23,951 bases of DNA from IMG/VR virus record IMGVR_UViG_3300044643_000134, positions 1 to 23,951 of that record; one strand, 5' to 3'. Shown here one piece after another: positions 1 through 6,778 of the stretch. Under the pieces are notes generated by a model. It was not told the origin of the DNA. It ran no database searches and was given only the letters and a program-made list of their open reading frames with translations. The DNA is from a virus. Positions within the stretch are counted from its first letter, which is position 1. Every line of letters starts with the position of its first letter. The position numbers were made by a program, and so were the translations under genes.

Positions 1-394
1 TAAACCTTTCAGTGTAGTGTTGAGCTATTGAACGCTCTTTTTCTATTAAGAAATCTATTTCGTCTTTTTCTACATTCGTAGCATTCTCTGAATTGTGTTT
101 AAATACGCCTTTATTAGCGATTGTATAAGCCGCAAAGGGTAAGTATTCAACCATCGCCCAATGTATCAGCATAGGCTTTATATACGTCGTTACAAGCGAT
201 AAATAATTACCGCCCAAAGTTTCGGCTACAATATCAGCTTTTATTTTGTCTAATAATTTAGTGCCTAAATAGTTTTGAATATGAATATCTTGAGCTACTT
301 TAATCCATTGAATAAAGTTATCTGTGTCTACGTTGCCATTCATAGCAGTAAACTTCACGATGTCATCTCTTGTTATAAGTAATGCTTCTGCCAT
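1..394 (-). CDS. Head-tail connector protein, gp6-like (partial, C-terminus beyond window)
   Basis: A reading frame opens with ATG at 394, one base after the portal stop codon, and runs without a stop off the window edge; 131 codons are visible. The protein starts MAEALLITRDDIVKFTAMNG, then has an IQWIKVAQDIHIQNYLGTKL segment, followed by YIKPMLIHWAMVEYLPFAAY and a K-E-R-S-I-A-Q-H-Y motif. This alpha-helical pattern is what I know from the small head-tail connector proteins (gp6-like fold) encoded next to portal genes in Bacteroidota siphoviruses. The inferred role is an adaptor ring under the portal that joins head and tail. The position directly behind the portal supports this. The family assignment is from memory, not from a search. 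Confidence 0.75.
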   Translation of the reverse strand, partial: MAEALLITRDDIVKFTAMNGNVDTDNFIQWIKVAQDIHIQNYLGTKLLDKIKADIVAETLGGNYLSLVTTYIKPMLIHWAMVEYLPFAAYTIANKGVFKHNSENATNVEKDEIDFLIEKERSIAQHYTERF

Positions 395-395
395 C

Positions 396-2141
396 TTATT
401 TTCTATAATATCCTTGATTCGGCATATCAATAGGTCTTTGACTTACCAAACTTGGATTTTTAACTACATAACCTAATTTCTCTGCTTTACGCCCTGCAAT
501 TTGTTTTGCAGTGTTTACATCAATAGCTTGACCTTCAAACGTTGCGTATACTCTTTTATTCCAACGGTGGTGACAATTTGCACCGCCTTTATACAACCAA
601 ATTGAATATGTCGAAGCTCCATCAATTCCAAAACCTGCATTAACAGGTTGACTTCCCATTTTTATAATATCCTCTTTTCGATACAGTTTATTTGCTCTAA
701 TCATAGCTTTACAAAATGCACGCCCGTTTTCTTTGTTTTCTCCAGCGTAAACATACCGAGTTAAAAACTTAACGCCATCAATAACCGCATCTTGTCCACT
801 TCGTAAATTAGGTCGAGGGTCTCCAGTTGAAACTAAATTAACAACCTTTGACAATAAACTTTGCTTTGGCTCTTTGCTTAATATCTCGTTGTCTTTATCA
901 TCTGTATCGTAGTCAACTTCATGTTCATCGATTAATATCCAGTCGGGATTTTCGTCCTCACCTAAATCAATTAACGCTTGTGCAATTTTATCACCTTGTG
1001 AGCTTAATTCCGTGCCAGTTTCCTCTGCTACTTGTTCCTCTGTTTGGGCGTTTTCTAAGTCCATAAACTCTAAAGGTTGCAAAGTCTTAAAGAATAATTT
1101 TAAAGAAATACCGTTGTAAGCCAATATTCTATCGAATGCCTCAAGTAACTCATCTTGCATAGGCTTAATAACCATGTTGTCAAACAAAATACTTGAGTTT
1201 TTAAGTTCATCAGCATTTGAACTAAAGCCAGTTGTTGTAGCAATACCAAATAAAAGCGGACTTGTTACATTGTGACCTAACATAATCTTGCGTAAACACT
1301 CTTCACTTAAATACGAATAATGTTCAGGAGCATCGTTTAACGGAATATCGTCTACGGTTGTTTTGCTTGTTTCACTTGCATTAAAAGCCACAATAGTTCT
1401 CAGTCCTTTAGAACCCGTTAATTGTGCGTTTACTTTGTTTGTAATAATACTTTGTTGCTCTTCAGTAGGCACGCCATTGTTGAAGTTTATAACCTTTGTA
1501 CCGCTGAATCCGTGTTGAACTTCGTTAATCAAATAGTCTGCAATCTCCTCTTCTAATTTAGCATAAGGAACGGCACCTTGATAATCCGGATAGGCGTAAT
1601 ACTTCATTCCTACCGTGTAAGGTTTCACAAAAAGTATTTCTATTTGCTCGTTTGAAAATCCGTAAGCAGGTATTCTCTTTGGAGCGTACTTTTTAACATC
1701 CTGCCAGTTATCCGAATAATAATAACCCTCTATTTCTCCGTCTTTATTACACTTTTCAGCACGTAATAAATTAACAGGAATATGATATGCTTTAAGAATT
1801 TTTTTACGGTCTTTAGAGTAATGCACTTGAATAGCACATTGCCCTAACATCTTTCTGTCGACTACTAATTTACGTACACAATCAGCATGAAACAAAGACA
1901 TCATTTGAGCATACTCATTTGGCTTTTTTGAAGCATCTAACGCACTTAAACCACGTCCATAAACTAATCTACTTATATTGTTTATTATTGCGTTATTCGT
2001 CGTTGAATACGTGTATCTATCTATTAGATATTGAAAGTAATTATTGTCTTCTCCAAACTCAACCCAATTATCTCTTTTTGATTCTTGAATTACAGGCGTT
2101 TGGTATGAACTTAAATTAATTATATGTATGTTATCACTCAT
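396..2141 (-). CDS. Portal protein with C-terminal extension
   Basis: 581 aa. The first about 400 residues have the portal pattern: an N-terminal region with RDNWVEFGEDNNYFQYLIDR, a middle alpha/beta region, and a helical stretch around 270-340 (YLSEECLRKIMLGHNVTSPL, then GIATTTGFSSNADELKNSSI) typical of the portal stem and wing. Portals form the dodecameric DNA channel at one capsid vertex. Residues 360-450 are an acidic linker. Residues about 456-535 form an extra domain with RAFCKAMI, YRKEDIIKMG and a KGGANCHHRW motif (Cys523, His524, His525), which I know as a C-terminal module on portals or minor head proteins of Bacteroidota phages; its function is unclear. The ATG overlaps the end of the upstream 110-aa gene by 8 nt. 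The gene lies downstream of the major capsid gene, which is not the usual order. Confidence 0.85.
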   Translation of the reverse strand: MSDNIHIINLSSYQTPVIQESKRDNWVEFGEDNNYFQYLIDRYTYSTTNNAIINNISRLVYGRGLSALDASKKPNEYAQMMSLFHADCVRKLVVDRKMLGQCAIQVHYSKDRKKILKAYHIPVNLLRAEKCNKDGEIEGYYYSDNWQDVKKYAPKRIPAYGFSNEQIEILFVKPYTVGMKYYAYPDYQGAVPYAKLEEEIADYLINEVQHGFSGTKVINFNNGVPTEEQQSIITNKVNAQLTGSKGLRTIVAFNASETSKTTVDDIPLNDAPEHYSYLSEECLRKIMLGHNVTSPLLFGIATTTGFSSNADELKNSSILFDNMVIKPMQDELLEAFDRILAYNGISLKLFFKTLQPLEFMDLENAQTEEQVAEETGTELSSQGDKIAQALIDLGEDENPDWILIDEHEVDYDTDDKDNEILSKEPKQSLLSKVVNLVSTGDPRPNLRSGQDAVIDGVKFLTRYVYAGENKENGRAFCKAMIRANKLYRKEDIIKMGSQPVNAGFGIDGASTYSIWLYKGGANCHHRWNKRVYATFEGQAIDVNTAKQIAGRKAEKLGYVVKNPSLVSQRPIDMPNQGYYRK

Positions 2142-2466
2142 AAACTATAAAAGTATTTGCAGTTGTATTTGAAGTATATTGCCCGTTATTAACCGAAAAT
2201 GTAACTATCGGTTGGTCAGTGCAAAATATCCTATCACGATAAACGATATTCGTTCCGTCTTTTAGTACCAAATTATAAAAATGATTTTCAACTAAGGCAA
2301 CCTCAACTAATAATGTAGAATAGTATTCACCCTCTGTAAAAGTCCATTCCTCAACAACCGTTGTTTCATTTGTTTGGTCATCCGTTATTTCAACTGTATT
2401 GAAGTCTGCATTTCGCGGGATTAAAGCAAATGTTTGTGGATTTGTTGAAGTAGTTAAAACTATCAT
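2134..2466 (-). CDS. Small structural protein of unknown role, between major tail protein and portal
   Basis: 110 aa, probably beta-rich: it opens MIVLTTSTNPQTFALIPRNA and alternates short hydrophobic strands (TFTEGEYYSTLLVEVAL, HFYNLVLKDGTNIVYRDRIF) in the manner of an Ig-like or tail-associated domain. There is no signal peptide or membrane segment. I recognise the general type from virion-gene clusters of Bacteroidota phages but cannot name a function. It begins 92 nt after the major tail gene, just past a strong terminator, and overlaps the portal start by 8 nt, so its translation may be coupled to the portal. It could be a minor head or tail-tube accessory protein. Confidence 0.7.
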   Translation of the reverse strand: MIVLTTSTNPQTFALIPRNADFNTVEITDDQTNETTVVEEWTFTEGEYYSTLLVEVALVENHFYNLVLKDGTNIVYRDRIFCTDQPIVTFSVNNGQYTSNTTANTFIVYE

Positions 2467-2500
2467 ACTTTATTAACTTAAAACACTTCAAATTGTTTCT

Positions 2501-2532
2501 TAAATAAAAAACCCCACCTAAAAAGGCAGGGT
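2501..2532 (-). terminator. Rho-independent terminator after the major tail gene
   Basis: On the minus strand ACCCTGCCT, a TTTT loop and AGGTGGGGT form a 9-bp stem (two G-U pairs), followed at once by TTTTTTATTT. The element sits 26 nt past the stop of the 188-aa gene at 2559 and reads in the same direction. Confidence 0.9.
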
Positions 2533-2558
2533 CTTAAACCTATTATTAACAGACAATC

Positions 2559-3125
2559 CTAAGAGGTAACTACAATAGCGTCATCAGCACCATCAGTAAA
2601 GATAGCTTTTAATGCAGCCTCATCAGCACAATCAATAAAGTATGCAGGGCTTTTTTCCATTCCCGTGAATGTTAAGTTATATCCGTTGAAGTCACCCATT
2701 GCAGTTCCAGAAGATACAGTCCCAGCAGTTACGTCGCATCCTTGATCATAACCAGCTAAAAAGAATTGATGGTCTCTTGTTTCAACAACGATTCTCGGAC
2801 GTCCGTACGCTAACAATTTAACGTTTTTATGCGTTACAGCGTCTTGCTTTTTTAATTGGATAGTCAATACTTGCTCAAAGAAAGTAGTCCCGTTGTCTCT
2901 TGAAGTTTGGATAGTTTGCTCAAAACCATTTGCACCTTTTAATTCGTATTTGTAAAGATTGATTCGTGTTGCAGTAATCCATTCAGTAATTTGGTCATCA
3001 CCATCAAATGTTACATTTGCAGATGAAGACGTTAAATCACCGTAGTTAATAAAGTAAATATTTAGAAGTCCCGAAATTGCATCCTTACACGCTTCTAATC
3101 TTCCGTTTGCTATATCACAGCTCAT
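2559..3125 (-). CDS. Probable major tail protein (tail tube)
   Basis: 188 aa. It begins MSCDIANGRLEACKDAISGL, an N-terminus I associate with tail-tube or related structural proteins of Bacteroidota siphoviruses. The rest alternates beta strands (ITATRINLYKYELKG, QVLTIQLKKQDAVTH, GRPRIVVETRDHQFFLAGYD) as expected for the gpV-like tail-tube fold. The length suits a minimal tube subunit. It follows the major capsid gene with a terminator between them and has its own terminator behind it. This punctuation suits a product needed in many copies. Another virion protein such as a second decoration protein is possible; no diagnostic motif decides it. Confidence 0.65.
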   Translation of the reverse strand: MSCDIANGRLEACKDAISGLLNIYFINYGDLTSSSANVTFDGDDQITEWITATRINLYKYELKGANGFEQTIQTSRDNGTTFFEQVLTIQLKKQDAVTHKNVKLLAYGRPRIVVETRDHQFFLAGYDQGCDVTAGTVSSGTAMGDFNGYNLTFTGMEKSPAYFIDCADEAALKAIFTDGADDAIVVTS

Positions 3126-3147
3126 GTCTTATTTTTTTAATGTTAAA

Positions 3148-3178
3148 CAAAAAAGGGTGGCGTATATTTCACCACCCT
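3148..3178 (-). terminator. Rho-independent terminator after the major capsid gene
   Basis: On the minus strand AGGGTGG (3178-3172) and CCACCCT (3160-3154) form a perfect 7-bp stem around an 11-nt loop, followed by TTTTTTG. It starts 19 nt after the capsid stop codon and ends before the next start at 3125. Confidence 0.9.
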
Positions 3179-3196
3179 CGCTTATTGTTAGTTTGA

Positions 3197-4147
3197 TTAG
3201 TTAGCTGAGTTAACGATACCGTAAGTAACCAAGTCAGATGCAAAACCGTATTTAGCGTCTGCTGTAAATCTCATTACTACACGTACGTTTTGAGAACCAT
3301 CGATGTCACCCATATCCAAAACTTTAACTTCGTTCATGTCATTCATTAAACCAGTTGCAAAATACAAGTTAGATGTTTGAGAAAGCAAAGCAGTGTTTGA
3401 AGCAAGTCCGTTAGCTAAGAAAATCTTAACTCCATCAAAGTAAAGGTCATTCAATACTTGATTAGTTCCTTTGTTATCATAACCGTTAGCACCTACACCT
3501 GAAGCAGCAAAACCACCCAATGCACGAACGTAAGCTCTGTAAATGTTATTAGAAACATAAAGAACTAAATCCTCTTTTCCGTACAAAGCAGCAGGTAAAG
3601 CGTCAACGATAGAACCTAACTCAGCGATAACATTTGAAGCTGTTACAGATGTTCCAGCAACCTCTTGAGCCGCAGGTAAAGCAGCATCAGTAGTTAACTG
3701 TGTCATGATACCAGCAAATTGTCCAGCTGTTGCGTTAACACCTCTCCAAATTGAAGTCTCCATTCCAGCAGCAACTTTCTCAGCAGCGTGTGCAATTAAG
3801 AAATCAGCGAAAGACTTAGGCAAAACGTCGAACGCAGAGTAACCCATTTGGATAGCATCCCAATCAGCACGGAAGTCAGACTTACATAATTGTAGGTTAA
3901 CTTGGAATGATTCAGGTTGAAGAACTCGCTCTGTTAAAGATACAGTTGAAGTTGGGTCAAAGTCGCAAGTCGCATTTCTAATGATGTCATCAGTAGCTAC
4001 TCTTTTAATAACTTGCTTATATTTCACGTTAGGCATGATAGTGATTCCGCCTTTTTCTAAAGTTGGAGCTGACAATAAAGCAGCTGCAATATACTTACCT
4101 GCAAACTCGCCAGCGTAAGTAGTTGTAATTGATTGTGTTGTACTCAT
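3197..4147 (-). CDS. Major capsid protein
   Basis: 316 aa, starting MSTTQSITTTYAGEFAGKYI. Visible features are an N-terminal arm, a QVIKRVATDDIIRNATCDFD strand region, an LCKSDFRADWDAIQMGYSAF segment, then a long helix (DFLIAHAAEKVAAGMETSIW, like the spine helix of HK97-fold capsids) and a C-terminal domain ending in a beta-rich MRFTADAKYGFASDLVTYGI. Size and pattern agree with HK97-fold capsid proteins of Bacteroidota phages. It lies directly behind the decoration-like gene, whose translation-start region it shares almost word for word, and ahead of a strong terminator, consistent with high expression. The protease and scaffold-like genes lie upstream. No intein or insertion is seen. Confidence 0.85.
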   Translation of the reverse strand: MSTTQSITTTYAGEFAGKYIAAALLSAPTLEKGGITIMPNVKYKQVIKRVATDDIIRNATCDFDPTSTVSLTERVLQPESFQVNLQLCKSDFRADWDAIQMGYSAFDVLPKSFADFLIAHAAEKVAAGMETSIWRGVNATAGQFAGIMTQLTTDAALPAAQEVAGTSVTASNVIAELGSIVDALPAALYGKEDLVLYVSNNIYRAYVRALGGFAASGVGANGYDNKGTNQVLNDLYFDGVKIFLANGLASNTALLSQTSNLYFATGLMNDMNEVKVLDMGDIDGSQNVRVVMRFTADAKYGFASDLVTYGIVNSAN

Positions 4148-4168
4148 TTTATGAATTTTTTAAATTAT
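4136..4168 (-). promoter_or_regulatory. AT-rich translation initiation region of the capsid gene, copy 1
   Basis: On the minus strand this reads AATAATTTAAAAAA, a short AT spacer, then AAAATGAGTACAACA. There is no Shine-Dalgarno sequence. The same two blocks precede and start the neighbouring 140-aa gene (4580-4612), so the leader and first four codons are duplicated. A-rich leaders are typical of highly translated genes in Flavobacteria. Confidence 0.6.
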
Positions 4169-4591
4169 TTATACTGTTGTAAATGTGATTGAACCAGCCA
4201 AAGCACCTACTCCCGAAACATACCAGTTTGTACCATCGCAACGTAAGTCGATGAAGTCACCTACTGTGTCAGCAGTTTGAATGAAGTTAATTGAGTTTTG
4301 GTTAGCAGAACCAACATAAACACTGTTAACAATTGCACCGCCATTGATTCGTGCAGTAGCAGCTCTAACCGCCCATGCAGACGTAGCAAATAAAGCACCT
4401 ACGATAAAACGATATTGGTGACCAGCAGAATCAGCAACCGCAGGAAGTGAAATAACCGCTCCAGCAGCAGCGTTAAGAATAAATACTTTACCGCTATCCT
4501 CAGCAGTTAAGACTGTTGCACCCGTCAATGTTTCAACTATGCCTACTTGACGTTGAACATCGTTAGATACTGAAATTAATGTTGTACTCAT
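4169..4591 (-). CDS. Capsid decoration or head-fibre-like protein
   Basis: 140 aa, rich in Ala, Val, Ser, Thr and Gly, and almost certainly all beta: VFILNAAAGAVISLPAVADS and GHQYRFIVGALFATSAWAVR have strand-turn-strand spacing, and it ends with a DLRCDGTNWYVSGVGALAGS segment of the type seen at the end of phage head-decoration and fibre proteins. The gene lies between the scaffold-like gene and the major capsid gene, the usual place for a capsid-stabilising decoration protein. It shares its first four codons and leader with the capsid gene, suggesting matched high expression. The assignment is from position and composition; a short fibre is the alternative. Confidence 0.6.
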   Translation of the reverse strand: MSTTLISVSNDVQRQVGIVETLTGATVLTAEDSGKVFILNAAAGAVISLPAVADSAGHQYRFIVGALFATSAWAVRAATARINGGAIVNSVYVGSANQNSINFIQTADTVGDFIDLRCDGTNWYVSGVGALAGSITFTTV

Positions 4592-4612
4592 TTTTTTTGT
4601 TTTTTTAAATTA
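4580..4612 (-). promoter_or_regulatory. AT-rich translation initiation region, copy 2
   Basis: The leader AATAATTTAAAAAA followed by an A-run and ATGAGTACAACA repeats the one in front of the capsid gene 444 nt downstream. It gives both proteins the N-terminus MSTT. Confidence 0.55.
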
Positions 4613-5197
4613 TTACTTATTTATTTTGTTCATTACTGAATCCATAATTGTGCGAGGTCTTTTTGAAGCTATTTTAACAACCTCAACTTTGTTCTCATTT
4701 TCAGGATTGAAAGAAATTGGCTTCACTTCCTCTTCGATAGCTAACTCAACTTCCGTTTCTTTAACCTCTTTTAATTTGCTTAGTTCAGCTTTTAAAGTTT
4801 CGTTCTCCTCTTTTAGTTTTTCGATTTCAGAAAAGAAAGTTTCTTTAACTACGCTTTCGATAGTTTTTTTAGGAGCTGTTTTTTCAGTTTCCATTTCTTC
4901 CTTTTTCTCGGTTTCAACTTCAACCTCAACCTCAGGCTCTTCAACCTCTTCCTCTTTTTCTTTAACTTCGGAAATAACACCCTCTTCAATTACGATTAAA
5001 AGACGACCGTCTTCAAGTTCATACTCTCCAATTGGCAAAGCGATTTTTTGTTCGTCTTCCGTTACGATAAACACTTCGCTTCCTGCTTCGAATGATTCAG
5101 CTTCAAGAATAGAAACCCCATCCATTAATTTCATTTGCTCAAGTTTTACTTCCATTCCGAGTAAAGTTTTGATTTGGTTTATTAGGCTATTTTTCAT
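4613..5197 (-). CDS. Probable capsid scaffolding protein
   Basis: 194 aa. Residues about 20-80 form a beta-rich segment (LMDGVSILEAESFEAGSEVF and PIGEYELEDGRLLIVIEEGV). Residues about 80-115 are a low-complexity Glu/Val/Lys run. Residues about 120-150 form a coiled coil (EIEKLKEENETLKAELSKLK), and the C-terminus is basic (ASKRPRTIMDSVMNKINK). Acidic-coiled-coil architecture with a short basic tail directly upstream of decoration and capsid genes is what scaffolding proteins look like: the tail contacts the inner capsid surface and the coil dimerises. The N-terminal domain is one I have seen in Bacteroidota phage head clusters. There is no enzymatic motif. The Glu-rich stretch (about 4855-4985) produces a long but meaningless Ser-rich antisense frame. 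Confidence 0.65.
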   Translation of the reverse strand: MKNSLINQIKTLLGMEVKLEQMKLMDGVSILEAESFEAGSEVFIVTEDEQKIALPIGEYELEDGRLLIVIEEGVISEVKEKEEEVEEPEVEVEVETEKKEEMETEKTAPKKTIESVVKETFFSEIEKLKEENETLKAELSKLKEVKETEVELAIEEEVKPISFNPENENKVEVVKIASKRPRTIMDSVMNKINK

Positions 5198-5203
5198 TTT
5201 TGT

Positions 5204-5623
5204 TTATTTAAGTTTATTAGAAAATTCATCTACTATTTCTCTTGTATCTACAAATTTATTTCCCCATGCATTTATTGAAACACCATCTAATAAATTTATT
5301 TCTTGAGGCAATTGAAGACCAAGTGATTCAGCTTGATTTCTTAATTTTGTAATTTGTGAACTAATATCTAAAAGTTTTTTATCTAATACATCAACTTCTT
5401 TTTTTAATGCTAAACCACTTCTTTCTTGTTCACCAATTGCTGCTAATAATTTAGAAGCATTTGCTCCCCAAGAGTCTCTTTTACTTACATGACTTTTCCA
5501 TTCAGCAACTAAACTTGATTTTAATTTATTAATATCGTCCATCAATCCCAACTCAACTTCATGCGAAGCCAACTTAGTTTCTTCTTTAAAAAGTTTACCG
5601 TAAACTGTTTTTAGTGTATTCAT
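5204..5623 (-). CDS. Coiled-coil protein of unknown function in the head cluster
   Basis: 139 aa, mostly alpha-helical: residues 15-50 (KEETKLASHEVELGLMDDIN onward) and 66-105 (EQERSGLALKKEVDVLDKKL onward) show heptad-like Leu spacing. The C-terminus has the phrase LLDGVSINAWGNKF. I do not recognise a named family. It lies six nt ahead of the scaffold-like gene in the same direction. A second scaffold component or a capsid-assembly factor is plausible from position alone. Confidence 0.65.
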   Translation of the reverse strand: MNTLKTVYGKLFKEETKLASHEVELGLMDDINKLKSSLVAEWKSHVSKRDSWGANASKLLAAIGEQERSGLALKKEVDVLDKKLLDISSQITKLRNQAESLGLQLPQEINLLDGVSINAWGNKFVDTREIVDEFSNKLK

Positions 5624-5659
5624 AACTTATTAACTTTTGAATTTATACTTGTTCCGTTT

Positions 5660-5860
5660 TTATCCGTTTTGACGTACTATCGTGCGTACTCCGTCTATTT
5701 CTGTAATCGTTACGTTTTGTGGCGTTACACTCGCTGTTTTACCTATCCCTTGAGCTTGTAAACTACCGTCGCAACATTCCTTAGAGTATTTTCCGTCTTT
5801 ACATAAACAACCCCTTTTGCCACCGCGAGGACTTACTTTGCTTAGTGTTTTTTCTGCCAT
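5660..5860 (-). CDS. Small Cys-rich protein of unknown function
   Basis: 66 aa. Residues 12-35 carry a compact Cys cluster, GGKRGCLCKDGKYSKECCDG (Cys18, Cys20, Cys29, Cys30), followed by GSLQAQGIGKT and a beta-like tail (NVTITEIDGVRTIVRQ). Four closely spaced cysteines could bind zinc or, less likely inside the cell, form disulfides. I know similar short proteins from head clusters of Bacteroidota phages but no function for them. The ATG lies one nt after the stop of the upstream protease gene. Confidence 0.65.
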   Translation of the reverse strand: MAEKTLSKVSPRGGKRGCLCKDGKYSKECCDGSLQAQGIGKTASVTPQNVTITEIDGVRTIVRQNG

Positions 5861-5861
5861 G

Positions 5862-6767
5862 TTATTTGTTTCTGATTTGTTCTAACTTTCTTTGCGCCCA
5901 TTCAACTCCAGCGTCACCACCCCATGCTAACCACATTAAACGACCGCAACCATCCCCAAGTTCCTTTTGTGAACTTTGCCTATGTCGCTCAAAACTTGCC
6001 ATTCGTGCAATAGTGTCTTCGCTTATATTCTCACCGTTTGCTAATTGGTTTGCTCTTGCTTTTCCTACGGGCGTACCACAATCACCCCATCCGTTTTCCT
6101 CTGCATAACGTAAAGCTATTTTAGCGTTTTCGCTTGCCTCTTTTGGGTAGTCGTTATAAGTTTCTAATTTGTATTGTTCGTCTTTTAGTATCAAATCACG
6201 AATAGCATTTATCAATCTATACTCTTCAGTTTCTTGTAAACTCATTTCATATTTATCTACAAAGTAACCCTCAATACTGAATCCTTTTACTTCACCTGCT
6301 TTTACCTTGTTCCAAATCTCATCGTTATTTACTTTCATTGAAATCATCCAAGTTCCTTTCGGTAAATTGAATTTGTATTTTGCTGACTTGTCTTGTTTCT
6401 CGTCTTCAATAATCCAGCTTTCAACAACTGACATACCGTCTAACATTTTCTTTTCATGTTCTAACGTTGCGTTGTTTTGGTTAGCTCTCATTAAAAATAA
6501 CTCCGATGCTTTGCGTACTGTGTCCTCACTAAAATAAATGTAAAACTCTTTGTCTCCGTTTTTACGGTAAATCTGTTTATTAGGAACTAAAGCGGCACCC
6601 ATTAAGATACGTTTCTCACCGTCAATTTCTTTAAGTTCTACTTCGTGTTTTTTTAAGGCTACAAAATTCTCTTCTATTGCTGGGCTTTCAACAACTGAAA
6701 CCGCATTGATACCGCTTTCGATTTTATTCTCATCAATTAGCAGTTCTATAACTTCCATCTTTGCCAT
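5862..6767 (-). CDS. XkdF-like prohead protease with a C-terminal accessory domain
   Basis: 301 aa. Residues about 1-175 resemble the XkdF-type capsid maturation protease: GAALVPNKQIYRKNGDKEFY, YFSEDTVRKASELFLM, an ATLEH motif with candidate catalytic His104, WIIED, and KGFSIEGYF with candidate nucleophile Ser164. This spacing fits the His/Ser pair of herpesvirus-assemblin-fold phage proteases. Residues about 205-295 are a second module (EASENAKIALRYAEENGWGD, TPVGKARANQLANGENISED, RLMWLAWGGDAGVEWAQRKL), known to me as a frequent partner of such proteases in phages of this phylum. The enzyme would cleave the scaffold and capsid arms during maturation. It sits upstream of the scaffold and capsid genes as expected, but directly behind the tape measure gene, which is unusual. 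Confidence 0.8.
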   Translation of the reverse strand: MAKMEVIELLIDENKIESGINAVSVVESPAIEENFVALKKHEVELKEIDGEKRILMGAALVPNKQIYRKNGDKEFYIYFSEDTVRKASELFLMRANQNNATLEHEKKMLDGMSVVESWIIEDEKQDKSAKYKFNLPKGTWMISMKVNNDEIWNKVKAGEVKGFSIEGYFVDKYEMSLQETEEYRLINAIRDLILKDEQYKLETYNDYPKEASENAKIALRYAEENGWGDCGTPVGKARANQLANGENISEDTIARMASFERHRQSSQKELGDGCGRLMWLAWGGDAGVEWAQRKLEQIRNK

Positions 6768-6778
6768 AACTATCTAAC

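Noticed and set aside
4626-5306. 226-aa open frame on the plus strand
   Set aside because: It is the antisense of the Glu/Lys-rich scaffold-like gene and gives a Ser/Thr/Phe-only translation; the sense frame has clear protein features and fits the operon.
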